From assembly GCA_027483895.1 (NCBI GenBank), contig JAIXTP010000036.1, forward strand, positions 1 through 64,000: a stretch of 64,000 nt of DNA, read 5' to 3'. Shown here piece by piece: positions 9,614 through 19,810 of the stretch. Each line of letters starts with the position of its first letter. Position 1 is the stretch's first letter. This DNA comes from Hyphomicrobiales bacterium. GTDB lineage: Bacteria; Pseudomonadota; Alphaproteobacteria; Rhizobiales; Beijerinckiaceae. The position numbers were made by a program, and so were the translations under genes. The notes beneath the pieces are model-generated. The model was given only the letters and a program-made list of their open reading frames with translations, had not been told where the DNA came from and made no database searches.

Positions 9614-10266
9614 TCCTTCGTGCTGCGACGGCCCTTCCCCTTTGCGGGGGTCGAGGGCGCTTCGTCGTTCGTATCCGCCTCGGGCTCTTCGGCCCCTGCG
9701 GCTTCGCGCGCCGCCTTGTCGCGGCGCAGGGATTCGCGGATCAGCTCGTCGGTCAGGACCAGACGGGCCTCCTCGATGTCGCGGATCGGCAGGAGCACGC
9801 GCGGCTCCTCGTCGGGCTTCGCGTCGAGACGCTGCACGACGGCGGCGCCGTCCTCCGTGCCGAGCACGAGCCCGCGGAAGCGCTTGCGGCCGCCGACGGG
9901 CACGCGCATCTCGATCTTCGCCTCATGGCCGGACCAGCGCTCGAAATCCGAGACTCGGACGAGCGGCCGGTCGATGCCGGGCGACGAGATTTCCAGATGA
10001 TACGCCCGATCGATCGGATCATCCACGTCGAGAACGGGGGAGACGGCCCGGCTGACGGCTTCGCAGTCGTCGACGGTCATGGTGCCGTCCGGCCGCTCGG
10101 CCATGATCTGCACCGTGCAGCCGTTGTGACCGGTGACGCGCACGCGGACGAGGCGATAGCCGATGCCGCGCAGGCTCGGCTCGACGATGGCCGAAACGCG
10201 GCCCGCGACGCCGGAGTCCTCGATCAGTCTCGGCTCGTCGAGATCCATCGTGCCGTTCGACCCCAA
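9610..10266 (-). CDS. rimP: Ribosome maturation factor RimP
   Basis: RimP assists early 30S assembly. Diagnostic segments are [23 protein letters not shown] and [16 protein letters not shown]. The longest frame starts at TTG 10266 (218 residues). The ATG at 10248 ([13 protein letters not shown]) gives 212 residues and matches the usual N-terminus better, with a GGGG element about 12 bases upstream. The first start would lie directly on the end of a terminator U-run, so I favour 10248. It is the first gene of the rimP-nusA-ylxR-infB operon. Confidence 0.95.
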   Translation of the reverse strand: MGSNGTMDLDEPRLIEDSGVAGRVSAIVEPSLRGIGYRLVRVRVTGHNGCTVQIMAERPDGTMTVDDCEAVSRAVSPVLDVDDPIDRAYHLEISSPGIDRPLVRVSDFERWSGHEAKIEMRVPVGGRKRFRGLVLGTEDGAAVVQRLDAKPDEEPRVLLPIRDIEEARLVLTDELIRESLRRDKAAREAAGAEEPEADTNDEAPSTPAKGKGRRSTKE

Positions 10267-10267
10267 T

Positions 10268-10299
10268 AAAAAAGAGCGGGACCCGGGCGGGACCCACTC
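10268..10299 (-). terminator. Intrinsic terminator/attenuator immediately upstream of rimP
   Basis: On the minus strand the arms GAGUGGGUCCCG and CGGGUCCCGCUC form a 12-position stem (one G-U pair, one mismatch) with a 2-nt loop, followed directly by six U residues. It ends within 2 bases of the TTG at 10266 and 19 bases before the ATG at 10248. A smaller perfect hairpin GTGATCC/GGATCAC (10307-10322) lies just upstream. The only gene beyond it, on the opposite strand, diverges. It therefore looks like a leader attenuator of the rimP-nusA operon rather than an end-of-operon terminator. Confidence 0.7.
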
Positions 10300-10474
10300 T
10301 CATCATGTGATCCGAGGATCACTTCGAGATTGTTTCGTGGTCCTTATACTCGGAATGCGCCCCGATGCAAGCGGATCGCCGGAATCCGCCCGTTTCAGTA
10401 GAGTCGTCGCGACGCGGTACACGTTTTGGTGACTTGTCTCGTCCATGCTGCCGCCCGTTCGAAGGGAGAACGGC

Positions 10475-11395
10475 ATGCAGGCTGCACGCTCGTTGGTCGA
10501 AGACGTCGAAGCCGCCGTGGCGGGAAGCGATCCGGAGCGCCGGGTGAGGCTGCTCCGCGCGATGACCGATCTTTTCGTGGGCCAAGCCGAACGGCTCGGA
10601 GCCGAGCAGGTCGGCTTGTTCGACAACGTGATCGGCGTTTTGGCCCAGGAGATCGACAGGACCGCGCGGCTCGAACTGGCCGAGCGGCTGGCCCATTCGG
10701 CCAATGCTCCGCGCCGCACGATCCGGATGCTCGCGCTGGATCACGACCCCGAAATCGCGGGCCCCGTGCTGGCCGCAAGCCCTCTCGTCGCGCTCGAAGA
10801 TCTCGCGACCGTCGTCGCCGAGCGCGGTGTCGATCACCTTCTGGCCGTCGCCCGGCGGCCCGATCTCGAGCCGTCTCTGGCCGCCGAGATCCTCCGGCGG
10901 GGCGATCATCGCGCCCATGCGGCCCTTCTTCACCGCGGGCCGCGCCCCGGCGAGGACAAGGAGAAGCCGAACCGTCGGACCCGGCGGACGACGAGCACGA
11001 CCGCAGTTCGCGACGCGGCCGTGCGTCTGCGCGGCGCGGCGGCGGCCGGCGGCCCGACCGAAGACGAAATCGAGGAAATGGTGACCGACGGGCGCATCGC
11101 CGAGGCGCTTGCCGCTCTCGCCATCCGCTCCGGGCTGCCGGCGTCGGTGGTGGCGCAGGCCTATGCCGCCCCTCAGCCGGAACCGCTGATGTTCATCGTC
11201 CGCGCGGAAGGCCTCGGATGGTCGGTGCTGTCGGGGCTGCTCGACGCGCGGGGGGCCGAGAAGGGCGCCGCCCCGGATCTCGACGAACTCAAGGAGAGCT
11301 TCGAGCTGCTCACCGAGTCGACCGCTGGCCGGGTGATGCGCTTCGTTTCGGTCCGGGCGGCGACGGAGAGACCGCCCGCGGCGCTCAGCGCCTGA
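10475..11395 (+). CDS. DUF2336 domain-containing protein
   Basis: A helix-rich protein of 306 residues from the ATG at 10475 (MQAARSLVEDVE); the frame is open from 10445. The HEAT-like pattern (LELAERLAHSANAPRRTIRMLALDHDPEIAGPVL) is that of DUF2336, a family largely confined to Alphaproteobacteria and of unclear role. It is transcribed divergently from rimP, across the leader with the attenuator. It ends in an 11-base convergent overlap with trmB (11385-11395). No signal peptide or membrane segment is evident. Confidence 0.8.
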   Translation: MQAARSLVEDVEAAVAGSDPERRVRLLRAMTDLFVGQAERLGAEQVGLFDNVIGVLAQEIDRTARLELAERLAHSANAPRRTIRMLALDHDPEIAGPVLAASPLVALEDLATVVAERGVDHLLAVARRPDLEPSLAAEILRRGDHRAHAALLHRGPRPGEDKEKPNRRTRRTTSTTAVRDAAVRLRGAAAAGGPTEDEIEEMVTDGRIAEALAALAIRSGLPASVVAQAYAAPQPEPLMFIVRAEGLGWSVLSGLLDARGAEKGAAPDLDELKESFELLTESTAGRVMRFVSVRAATERPPAALSA

Positions 11396-12073
11396 TCGCG
11401 GTGATGTAGCAGGGCGTCCGGCCTTCGCGGATCGCCTTCGCTTCATAGCGCGTGCCGGGCCAGCCCGCCCACGGGCGACGCCAGTCCTCGGCCCGTTCCG
11501 CGGTCCAATCGAAATCCGGTGACCGCAGGATCCGGGCGAGCGTCCAGCCGACATAATGGTCGATGTCGCTCGCGAAGCGGAATTCGCCGCCCGGCCGCAG
11601 GATCCGGGCGAAACGCGCGAGCGTCTCGTCGGAGAGCAGGCGTCGCTTGTGGTGACGGCGCTTCGGCCAGGGATCGGGATACAGCATCACCACGCGCCCG
11701 ACGGAGGCGTCGGGCATGCGGTCGATCAGCGCGATCGCGTCTTCGTCATGCAGGCGGACATTGTCGAGACCGCGCTCGTCCACGGCGGCGAGAAGCTTGG
11801 CCATGCCGTTGACGAAGGGCTCGCAGCCGATATGGCCGATCCCGGGATGAGCGACGGCTTCGGCGAGCAGATGCTCGCCGCCGCCGAAGCCGATCTCGAG
11901 CCTTACGTCCGAGACGGGCCGGGGAAACAGGGCCGCCGGGTCGACGGGCCCCGTCCGATCGATCCTCAGCCGGGGCAGAAGATCATCGACCAGTTCGGCC
12001 TGACGGGACCGGAGCTTCTTGCCCTTCCGGCGCCCGAAAAAGCCGCCCTGCCCCTGAAGGAAGACGTCCTCGC

Positions 12074-12077
<4 letters not shown>
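11385..12077 (-). CDS. trmB: tRNA (guanine-N7-)-methyltransferase TrmB
   Basis: TrmB methylates G46 of tRNA using SAM. Motifs are [14 protein letters not shown] (SAM-binding), [16 protein letters not shown] (family signature) and the C-terminal [15 protein letters not shown] start it at GTG 12077, which overlaps the metK TGA as GTGA, giving 230 residues. The frame is open far upstream only because it runs under metK. Being downstream of metK couples SAM synthesis with a SAM-dependent enzyme. Confidence 0.95.
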
Positions 12078-13270
<1,193 letters not shown>

Positions 13271-13312
13271 CTTCGCCTCGCTTCGTTCAAGGGGGCCGGA
13301 CGACCAAAACCA

Positions 13313-13336
13313 CTCGGGCGCACGAGGGCGCCCGAG
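13313..13336 (-). promoter_or_regulatory. Perfect hairpin in the metK leader
   Basis: The arms CTCGGGCG and CGCCCGAG (8 bp, perfect) enclose an 8-nt loop, 43 bases upstream of the metK GTG start. On the minus strand a short UUUU follows 3 bases later, so it could be a weak terminator for the upstream XRE regulator gene. It could also be a leader structure of metK. Confidence 0.5.
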
Positions 13337-13391
13337 TTCGGGTTATAGGGCGCGTTCGTCGTAACAGGCAATATGGCCGAACACGTTCTTT

Positions 13392-13847
13392 TTAAAGAAC
13401 GGCGGCGATCACCTGTTCCTCGCCCGAAAGGGTCGTCACCAGCTCGACGATCTTGCGGCGAAGCTTGGGGTCGCGGATCTTCACGAAGGCCCGCGTCAGC
13501 TGCACGCCTTCGGAGGTGCTGAGGAAGTCGGCGACGTAACGCGTTTCCGCCGAGTCGCTGAAGCCGCCGCCCGGCCCCGATGCGCCCGTGTCCGCCGTGG
13601 GAGCCCCGTCGAAGAAGAATTCCACCGGCACGCCGAGGATCTGAGAGATCTGCTGGAGCCGGCTCGCGCCGATCCGGTTGGTACCCTTCTCGTATTTCTG
13701 AACCTGCTGAAACGTCAGGCCCAAGGATTCGCCGAGCTTTTCCTGACTCATCCCGATCAGGATACGGCGCATCCGAACCCGGCTGCCCACATGCTTGTCT
13801 ACCGGATTGGGCGCCTTCTTCATGGCGATCATCGTCATCGAAATCAT
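13392..13847 (-). CDS. XRE-family transcriptional regulator, PraR-like
   Basis: A 151-residue protein with an N-terminal HTH_3 domain: DKHVGSRVRMRRILIGMSQ, then EKLGESLGLTFQQVQKYEKG as the helix-turn-helix. A C-terminal dimerisation-type region ends in EEQVIAAVL. Several close start codons exist (13847, 13838, 13832, 13823); MKKAPNPVDKHV at 13823 resembles the usual N-terminus. Regulators of this type next to metK are widespread in Rhizobiales, and the PraR repressor of biofilm and symbiosis genes belongs to the family. The PraR assignment is by resemblance only. The AT-rich upstream region may hold its own operator. Confidence 0.85.
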   Translation of the reverse strand: MISMTMIAMKKAPNPVDKHVGSRVRMRRILIGMSQEKLGESLGLTFQQVQKYEKGTNRIGASRLQQISQILGVPVEFFFDGAPTADTGASGPGGGFSDSAETRYVADFLSTSEGVQLTRAFVKIRDPKLRRKIVELVTTLSGEEQVIAAVL

Positions 13848-14000
13848 CCCCAGAATATCGGACGAATAAAACTTAAGGTTGCATCATATTCGTCGTTCTA
13901 TTTGCAATAATCGCGGCGATTACCCCGTTCTATAATGAAACCGGGCCACGAACCGCGAGTTGTATTCATCGTTTAAACGAGAAACGGAGTCAACCGACCG
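13848..14000 (-). promoter_or_regulatory. AT-rich intergenic region upstream of the XRE regulator
   Basis: This 153-base stretch is clearly richer in A+T than its surroundings. It contains short inverted repeats: CGAATA (about 13864-13869) with TATTCG (about 13886-13892), and a TTGCA/TGCAA pair around 13880-13907. TATAAT-like and TTTAAA-like elements are also present. It must hold the lnt 3' end and the regulator promoter, and autoregulation is plausible. I could not assign firm -35 and -10 boxes. Confidence 0.4.
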
Positions 14001-15599
14001 TTAACGGCGGACGCGCGGGAGCGTTAATGCGCCGATCAGCGCCGCAAGCCACATGACGAACGCTGCGGAATGTCCCGTCCTGTTAAAGATCGTGGGAGAG
14101 AGCGGGACGGGCAGATCAGCATCGAGGAAGCCGACGGCCCCCACGGGCAGACGCGCGCGGATACGGCCGTAGGAGTCGATTACGGCGGTGACGCCGGTAT
14201 TCGCCGCCCGAACGAGCGGAAGACCTTCCTCGATCGTGCGCAGGCGCGCCTGAGCGAAATGCTGGCGGGGACCGGGCGTATCGCCGAACCACGCATCGTT
14301 GGTGACGTTGAGCATCAGACGCGGGCGCTCGCCCTCCGGCAGCACGGCACCCGGGAAGATGGCCTCATAGCAGACGAGCGGCGCGACTCCCGGAAGGCCC
14401 GGAACGGGCAGGATGCGCAGACGATCGCCCGCGCCGAACGTGCCCGGCGCATGCACGAACCGCCGGAGGCCGAGAGCGGACAGGAGACCCTCGAAGGGGA
14501 GATATTCCCCGAAGGGCACGAGATGCACCTTGTCGGCGCTCGCGAGGATGGCGCCGTCGGGCGCCAGCACCTGAACGGAATTGAAATAGCGGGCTCCCGC
14601 CTCGCCGGGCAGCCCGCGATCCTCGCGCACGGCGCCCGTCAGCAGGACGGTGCCCGAAGAGCGCAGCAGCTCGGCGATCCGGGCCAAGGCCAAGGGTTCG
14701 CGCCCGAGGATGAAGGGGAAGGCGGACTCGGGCCAGACGAGATGGGTGATGCCCGCGAGCGCGGGCTTGGCCGCATCGCCGTTGCCGGCGCTGAGGACGC
14801 GGTAGCGTTCGAGGATCGCGGGGCCGTTGGCCGGCCGGAACTTGGCATCCTGGGGAACGCCCGGCTGGAGCAGGCGGAACTTCACGCCGGGTACGACCGC
14901 ATGCTCGGCGGCGGCGAGGCGCAGAGCCCCGCCGGCCGCCATGACAGCCAGCAGGCCCAAGGCCGCAAGAGGCGGCGCGTAGCGTTCTCGGCCGGAGAGC
15001 CCGGTGAAGAGGGCGGCGGGAGCCGCGGCGATCGCGACGGCGAGCAGCGTCAGCCCGTGCAGGCCGACCAGCGCGGCCGTCTGATCGAAGGGCGCGACCG
15101 CGAGAGCCATACCGAACGGGTTCCACGGAAAGCCCGTGAAGAGGAAGCCGCGAAGGATCTCGGCGCCGCCGACGCCTGCCGCGAAGGCGAGGATGCGGCC
15201 CGGCCCCGTGCTCCACAAAAAGGCGGCTCCGGCGAAGCCGGCCGCCGTGAAGAGCGCGAGAAGGGCCGGCAGGCCCAGAACGCCGAGCGGCAGAGCCCAG
15301 GCGAATTGGTCCGCCTCGACCAGAAAGGCGTTGCCGAGCCACCACAGACCGGCGGTGAAATAGCCGAAGCCGAAGAACCAGCCGACCGTTGCGGCGGCCT
15401 TCAGCACCGCGGCCGAGCGCGCGGGCCCTTCGGAAGCGGCGCCGTCCAGCAGCAGAACGGCCAAGGTCATTGAGACGAAGAGGACGGGGCCGAACGAAAA
15501 GGGCTCCATGGCGAGCGCGGCGACGGCGCCCGCGCCGAACGCGATCAGACCACGCCTCGTTCCGCTGCTCAGAATGACGGAATGCGCGACCGCGAGCAT
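14001..15599 (-). CDS. lnt: Apolipoprotein N-acyltransferase
   Basis: Lnt adds the third acyl chain to outer-membrane lipoproteins in the inner membrane. The 532-residue protein has about six to eight hydrophobic segments in its N-terminal 200 residues. A periplasmic nitrilase domain follows, with the catalytic triad in WPESAFPF (Glu), DKVHLVPFGEYLPF (Lys) and LVCYEAIFP (Cys). A final membrane helix ends it. I use the ATG at 15599; a GTG at 15608 would give a GTGA overlap with corC. The frame stays open far upstream under other genes, which is not meaningful. Confidence 0.96.
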   Translation of the reverse strand: MLAVAHSVILSSGTRRGLIAFGAGAVAALAMEPFSFGPVLFVSMTLAVLLLDGAASEGPARSAAVLKAAATVGWFFGFGYFTAGLWWLGNAFLVEADQFAWALPLGVLGLPALLALFTAAGFAGAAFLWSTGPGRILAFAAGVGGAEILRGFLFTGFPWNPFGMALAVAPFDQTAALVGLHGLTLLAVAIAAAPAALFTGLSGRERYAPPLAALGLLAVMAAGGALRLAAAEHAVVPGVKFRLLQPGVPQDAKFRPANGPAILERYRVLSAGNGDAAKPALAGITHLVWPESAFPFILGREPLALARIAELLRSSGTVLLTGAVREDRGLPGEAGARYFNSVQVLAPDGAILASADKVHLVPFGEYLPFEGLLSALGLRRFVHAPGTFGAGDRLRILPVPGLPGVAPLVCYEAIFPGAVLPEGERPRLMLNVTNDAWFGDTPGPRQHFAQARLRTIEEGLPLVRAANTGVTAVIDSYGRIRARLPVGAVGFLDADLPVPLSPTIFNRTGHSAAFVMWLAALIGALTLPRVRR

Positions 15600-15604
15600 C
15601 GCGT

Positions 15605-16627
15605 TCACGCGCCGGGAGCGGGCGTATCGGGCCCGGACGGAGCGGGCTGCGGCACGGGTTCCACGGGCTCGGGACGATTGCGGCGGTGGACGCGCACCTT
15701 CTTGATGCGGCGCGGATCGGCATCGAGGATCTCGAATTCGAGATCCTGCGGGCCCGAGATGATCTCGCCCCGGACCGGAACGCGTCCGGCGAGCGTGACG
15801 ATGTAGCCGCCGAGGGTGTCGACCTCTTCGGCGATCTCGTCGTCGGTGCCGAGCACCACCTTCGTCACGGCGGAGAATTCCTCGAGCGCGGCGCGGGCGT
15901 CCGCCACGAAGTCGCCGTCCTCGGTCGGCGCGATCATCGGCATATCGTCGAGATCGTGCTCGTCCTCGATCTCGCCCACGACGATCTCCACGAGATCCTC
16001 GATGGAGACGAGACCGTCGGTGCCGCCGTATTCGTCGATGACCAGCGCCATATGCGTGCGGGTCGTCTGCATCTTCGCGAGCAGATCGAGGGCGGGCATG
16101 GAGGGCGGGGCGTAGAGGACCGGACGCAGGATCTTGGCGGCGCCGAGCGTCGTCGACAGATCGACCTTGCCGAGATCGGGCGCGCCGGCGGGCAGCTTGC
16201 GGCGGCGGGAAGCGGGCACCGTCTCGGCCTTCGCGGCGAGGTAATCGAGGAAGTCGCGGATATGCACCATGCCGCGCGGGTCGTCGAGCGTCTCGCCGAA
16301 GACGGGCAAGCGCGAATGGCCGGCCGTGCGGAACATGCGCAGAAGGTCGCCCAGCGAGGTGTCGAGCGGCGCGGCGACGATATCCACGCGCGGGACCATC
16401 ACGTCGTCCACGCGGCGTCCCCGCAGACCGAGCACGTTCTTCAGCAGTTCGCGCTCGCGCGGGCTGAACTCGTCGTCGGTGCCGCGCTCGGCGAGCGCAT
16501 CCTCGAGATCGTCGCGGAAGGACGGGGCGGACTTGATGCCGAGAGCGGCGAGAACACGCTCGAATAGGCTCGAATCGGGCTCCTTGGCCCGATCGGCGGC
16601 GGGTCGCGTCGAATCGTCGGAGGTCAT
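15605..16627 (-). CDS. corC: CorC/HlyC-type CBS-domain protein
   Basis: A soluble 340-residue protein without the DUF21 membrane domain. It contains a CBS pair ([15 protein letters not shown] through [28 protein letters not shown]) and a C-terminal transporter-associated CorC_HlyC domain ([17 protein letters not shown]). The family is linked to Mg2+/Co2+ efflux or membrane homeostasis. The ATG at 16627 overlaps the ybeY stop (ATGA). It lies in the phoH-ybeY-corC-lnt operon conserved across Proteobacteria. Confidence 0.94.
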   Translation of the reverse strand: MTSDDSTRPAADRAKEPDSSLFERVLAALGIKSAPSFRDDLEDALAERGTDDEFSPRERELLKNVLGLRGRRVDDVMVPRVDIVAAPLDTSLGDLLRMFRTAGHSRLPVFGETLDDPRGMVHIRDFLDYLAAKAETVPASRRRKLPAGAPDLGKVDLSTTLGAAKILRPVLYAPPSMPALDLLAKMQTTRTHMALVIDEYGGTDGLVSIEDLVEIVVGEIEDEHDLDDMPMIAPTEDGDFVADARAALEEFSAVTKVVLGTDDEIAEEVDTLGGYIVTLAGRVPVRGEIISGPQDLEFEILDADPRRIKKVRVHRRNRPEPVEPVPQPAPSGPDTPAPGA

Positions 16628-17142
16628 GGTCCTCGGGTCTTTCCGGCAGGTCCGGAGTCCGGATCGAAGTCCCGATATGGGTCGGGAATGCCCAGTCCCG
16701 CAAGCACCTCGACTTCGAGGGACTCCATTTCTTCGGCTTCCGCATCGGTGAGGTGGTCGTAGCCGAGAAGGTGCAGGACACCGTGCACGACGAGATGGGA
16801 GACGTGGCCGGCGAGGGTCTTTTCGTCCTGCTCCGCCTCGCGGGCGCAGGTCTCGAAGGCGAGAATGAGATCGCCGAGGACCGGGCTGCCCGCGACGCGA
16901 TCGGGCGGCACGGCCGGGAAGGAGAGGACGTTGGTGGGCTTGTCCAACCCGCGCCACTCCTTGTTCACGGACTGCACATGCGCGTCGTCGGCGAGGAGGA
17001 CGGCGATCTCGACTTCGGGAAGAAGGCGGCGGCGGGCACCTGCGACCGCGGCCGCGCAGGCCGCCTCGACCAAAGCCTCCGCGCCCGGAAGCGCGTCCCA
17101 AAGAGCGCTTTCGGCCATGCAATCGACTGAGACGACGGTCAT
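16624..17142 (-). CDS. ybeY: Endoribonuclease YbeY
   Basis: YbeY is a metal-dependent RNase for 16S rRNA 3'-end maturation and ribosome quality control. The 172-residue protein carries the defining zinc motif HGVLHLLGYDH (H-x3-H-x5-H), preceded by NKEWRGLDKPTNVLSFP. It overlaps phoH by 4 bases upstream and corC by 4 bases downstream. Confidence 0.97.
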   Translation of the reverse strand: MTVVSVDCMAESALWDALPGAEALVEAACAAAVAGARRRLLPEVEIAVLLADDAHVQSVNKEWRGLDKPTNVLSFPAVPPDRVAGSPVLGDLILAFETCAREAEQDEKTLAGHVSHLVVHGVLHLLGYDHLTDAEAEEMESLEVEVLAGLGIPDPYRDFDPDSGPAGKTRGP

Positions 17143-18182
17143 GGCGTGCGCGTTTCGAGCATCCGCTTGGTTTCGGCCTCGTAGGCGCCGACGATCCGGC
17201 GGACGAGGTCGTGGCGGACGACGTCGCCCTCGGCGAAGACGATGCGGCCGATGCCCTCCACGCCGTCCAGCACGCGGACGGCTTCGACGAGGCCCGATTT
17301 CTGGCCCGGCGGAAGGTCGATCTGGCTCGGATCGCCCGTCACGATCATGCGCGAGCCCTCGCCGAGACGGGTGAGGAACATCTTCATCTGCATCGACGTG
17401 GTGTTCTGCGCCTCGTCGAGCAGCACGACGGAATTGGTGAGCGTGCGGCCGCGCATGAAGGCGAGCGGCGCGATCTCGATCATCCCCGTCTGCAGACCCC
17501 GCTCGACGTGCCGCGCCTCCATGAAGTCGTAGAGCGCGTCGTAGATCGGCCGGAGATAGGGATCGACCTTCTCCTTGAGATCGCCGGGCAGGAAGCCGAG
17601 CCGTTCGCCCGCCTCGACCGCGGGACGCGAGAGGATGAGCCGTTCCGCTACGCCCTGTTCGAGCAGCGAGACGGCATGGCCGACGGCGAGCCAGGTCTTG
17701 CCCGTTCCGGCGGGGCCTTCGGCGAAGACGAGTTCGTTCTTCTTCAGCAGGCGCAGATAGGCGTGCTGCGCGGCGTTGCGCGCCCGGACGCGGCGCTTGC
17801 GGGTGATCAGTTCCTCGAAGCCGACGCGGGCCTCGCCGTCGTCGGCGGGGAAGAGCGTGCCCTGTTTCGCGGTTTCCTCGATGGTGCCGTCGACGTCGCC
17901 GGTCGACATCACGGCGCCGTCGCGCACGCGGTCATAGAGACTTTCGAGCACGCGCCGGGCCTGTTCGGTCGCTTCAGGCGTTCCGCGGACGATGACCTGA
18001 TTGCCGTTGGCATGCGCCACCACGCCGAGCCTGCGCTCGATATGCGCGAGGTTCTGGTCGTATTGGCCGAAGACGAGGCCCGCGAGCCTGTTGTCTTCGA
18101 AAGCGAGCCGGATTTCCGCGGTTTCCGCGAGGCCGTCGCGTGCGGGACGGGCGAAGCGTGAGACGCCTTCGGTGGACCTCAA
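17139..18182 (-). CDS. PhoH-family ATPase
   Basis: A 347-residue PhoH-like P-loop protein with an N-terminal KH-like segment (NQVIVRGTPEATEQARRVL). The Walker A motif GPAGTGKT lies near residue 155 and the Walker B-like motif VVLLDEAQNTT follows. The start is TTG at 18182, well supported by a GGGAG element 8 bases upstream. It sits 13 bases after miaB and overlaps ybeY by 4 bases. PhoH proteins encoded next to ybeY are thought to act in RNA metabolism; biochemical proof is limited. Confidence 0.93.
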   Translation of the reverse strand: MRSTEGVSRFARPARDGLAETAEIRLAFEDNRLAGLVFGQYDQNLAHIERRLGVVAHANGNQVIVRGTPEATEQARRVLESLYDRVRDGAVMSTGDVDGTIEETAKQGTLFPADDGEARVGFEELITRKRRVRARNAAQHAYLRLLKKNELVFAEGPAGTGKTWLAVGHAVSLLEQGVAERLILSRPAVEAGERLGFLPGDLKEKVDPYLRPIYDALYDFMEARHVERGLQTGMIEIAPLAFMRGRTLTNSVVLLDEAQNTTSMQMKMFLTRLGEGSRMIVTGDPSQIDLPPGQKSGLVEAVRVLDGVEGIGRIVFAEGDVVRHDLVRRIVGAYEAETKRMLETRTP

Positions 18183-18195
18183 CCGGGAAACTCCC

Positions 18196-19602
18196 TCATG
18201 CGATCGCCGTCTCCTCGATGCGGCGGCCGAACAGGCTGTTGCTGCCCGGCGCCGTGATCTCGACTCTCACAATATCGCCGATTCGCGCTTCCGCATCCTC
18301 GATCTGCACGGCCTGCAGATAAGGCGACTTTCCGGCAAGCTGGCCCGGGTGGCGGCCGGGCTTCTCCAAGAGGACGTCGACGGTCCGTCCGACGGTCGCG
18401 GCGTTGAAGGCGCGCTGCTGCTTCACGAGCAGGTCCTGAAGCTCATGGATCCGGTCGCTCTTCACCTCTTCGGGCACCTGATCTCCGAGATCGGCGGCGG
18501 GCGTGCCCGGACGGGGGCTGTATTTGAACGAGAACGCCGAAGCGAAGCCGACGGTTTCCACGAGCCGCATCGTGTCGCGGAACTCTGCGTCCGTCTCGCC
18601 GGGGAAGCCGACGATGAAGTCCGAGGAAAGCGCGATGTCGGGGCGCGCCGCGCGCACGCGCTCGATGATGCTGAGATATTCGGCGGCCGTGTGCCGGCGG
18701 TTCATGGCGTCGAGGATCCGGTCCGAACCCGACTGCACCGGCAGATGCAGATAGGGCATCAGCTGCGGCAGGTCGCGATGGGCCGCGATCAGCTCCTCGT
18801 CCATGTCGCGCGGATGGCTGGTCGTGTAGCGGATGCGGGCGATGCCGGGGATGCGCGCGATGCGCTCGAAGAGACCGCCCAGCGTGATCGAGCGACCGGC
18901 CTCGTCCTCGCCGTGGAAGGCGTTGACGTTCTGGCCGAGCAGCGAGACCTCGCGGACGCCCGCTTCGGCAAGCGCCGCGACGTCGGCGAGGATCTTGGCC
19001 ACCGGACGGGAGACCTCCGCGCCGCGCGTATAGGGCACGACGCAGAAGGTGCAGAATTTGTCGCAGCCTTCCTGCACGGTGACGAAGGCCGAGACGCCGC
19101 GCGTGCGGATCTTGTCCTTGGCGGGTTGCGGAAGGGCGGAGAACTTGTCGTCGACCGGGAATTCGGTGTCGACCACGCGCTCCGATTTCGCGGCCCGGAC
19201 GAGATCGGGCAGGCGGTGGTAGCTCTGCGGGCCGACGACGAGATCGACGACGGACGCGCGCTTGAGGATCTCGGCGCCCTCGGCCTGCGCGACGCAGCCC
19301 GCGACGACCACCTTGGTCTCGGCGCCCTGCGCGGCGCGTTCCTGCTTGAGCACGCGGACGCGACCGAGTTCCGAATAGACCTTCTCGGCGGCCTTCTCGC
19401 GGATGTGGCAGGTGTTGAGAACGACGAGATCGGCGTCCTCCATGGTCGCGGTCTCGACATAGCCTTCGGGCGCCAGCACGTCCGCCATGCGCTGCGCGTC
19501 ATAGACGTTCATCTGGCAGCCGTAGGATTTGACGAAGACCTTCTTGGGTCCCGCCTCTCCCGCGCTCTTCGCGCCGCTCCGTTCGATGTCGCCGTCCTGC
19601 AT
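18196..19602 (-). CDS. miaB: tRNA-2-methylthio-N6-dimethylallyladenosine synthase MiaB
   Basis: MiaB is a radical-SAM methylthiotransferase that modifies A37 of tRNAs. The 468 residues hold the N-terminal UPF0004 cysteines ([30 protein letters not shown]). The radical SAM cluster is [16 protein letters not shown], and a C-terminal TRAM domain follows ([20 protein letters not shown]). In related genomes it follows fur or plsC closely. Here an AT-rich foreign gene and 208 bases of untranslated sequence intervene. Confidence 0.98.
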   Translation of the reverse strand: MQDGDIERSGAKSAGEAGPKKVFVKSYGCQMNVYDAQRMADVLAPEGYVETATMEDADLVVLNTCHIREKAAEKVYSELGRVRVLKQERAAQGAETKVVVAGCVAQAEGAEILKRASVVDLVVGPQSYHRLPDLVRAAKSERVVDTEFPVDDKFSALPQPAKDKIRTRGVSAFVTVQEGCDKFCTFCVVPYTRGAEVSRPVAKILADVAALAEAGVREVSLLGQNVNAFHGEDEAGRSITLGGLFERIARIPGIARIRYTTSHPRDMDEELIAAHRDLPQLMPYLHLPVQSGSDRILDAMNRRHTAAEYLSIIERVRAARPDIALSSDFIVGFPGETDAEFRDTMRLVETVGFASAFSFKYSPRPGTPAADLGDQVPEEVKSDRIHELQDLLVKQQRAFNAATVGRTVDVLLEKPGRHPGQLAGKSPYLQAVQIEDAEARIGDIVRVEITAPGSNSLFGRRIEETAIA

Positions 19603-19810
19603 GGTGCCCGTCCGTGGTCAGGGGGCTTTTAGCGCTTCTGAGAGACGGGGGGAACGGGCCGATGTTGGGCGATGCAATCGGCCACCGCCCACTAGCGGAC
19701 CTGAGACGCCTCGGCATGATCCAAGACAAACGCCTGAGGTTTTCTTAGTCATGCCGTGCCGCGTGCAAGTGGTATAGATCGGCATGTATGTACGTCAATA
19801 TGAATTCACC

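Noticed and set aside
7973..10000. A 675-codon open frame on the + strand
   Set aside because: Antisense to nusA and rimP, with no family resemblance.
10019..10306. A leader peptide (MMRVGPARV...) in front of rimP
   Set aside because: The frame starting at 10306 runs far into rimP without a nearby stop and shows no run of regulatory codons. It is a shadow frame.
13271..13391. Possible SAM riboswitch upstream of metK
   Set aside because: There is a clean 8-bp hairpin, but I could not match the pseudoknot or core of SAM-II, SAM-V or SAM/SAH classes, so I recorded only a hairpin.
19680..19750. Terminator-like CCTCGGC...GCCTGAGG followed by TTTTCTT on the + strand
   Set aside because: The stem is bulged with a 16-nt loop and no + strand gene precedes it.
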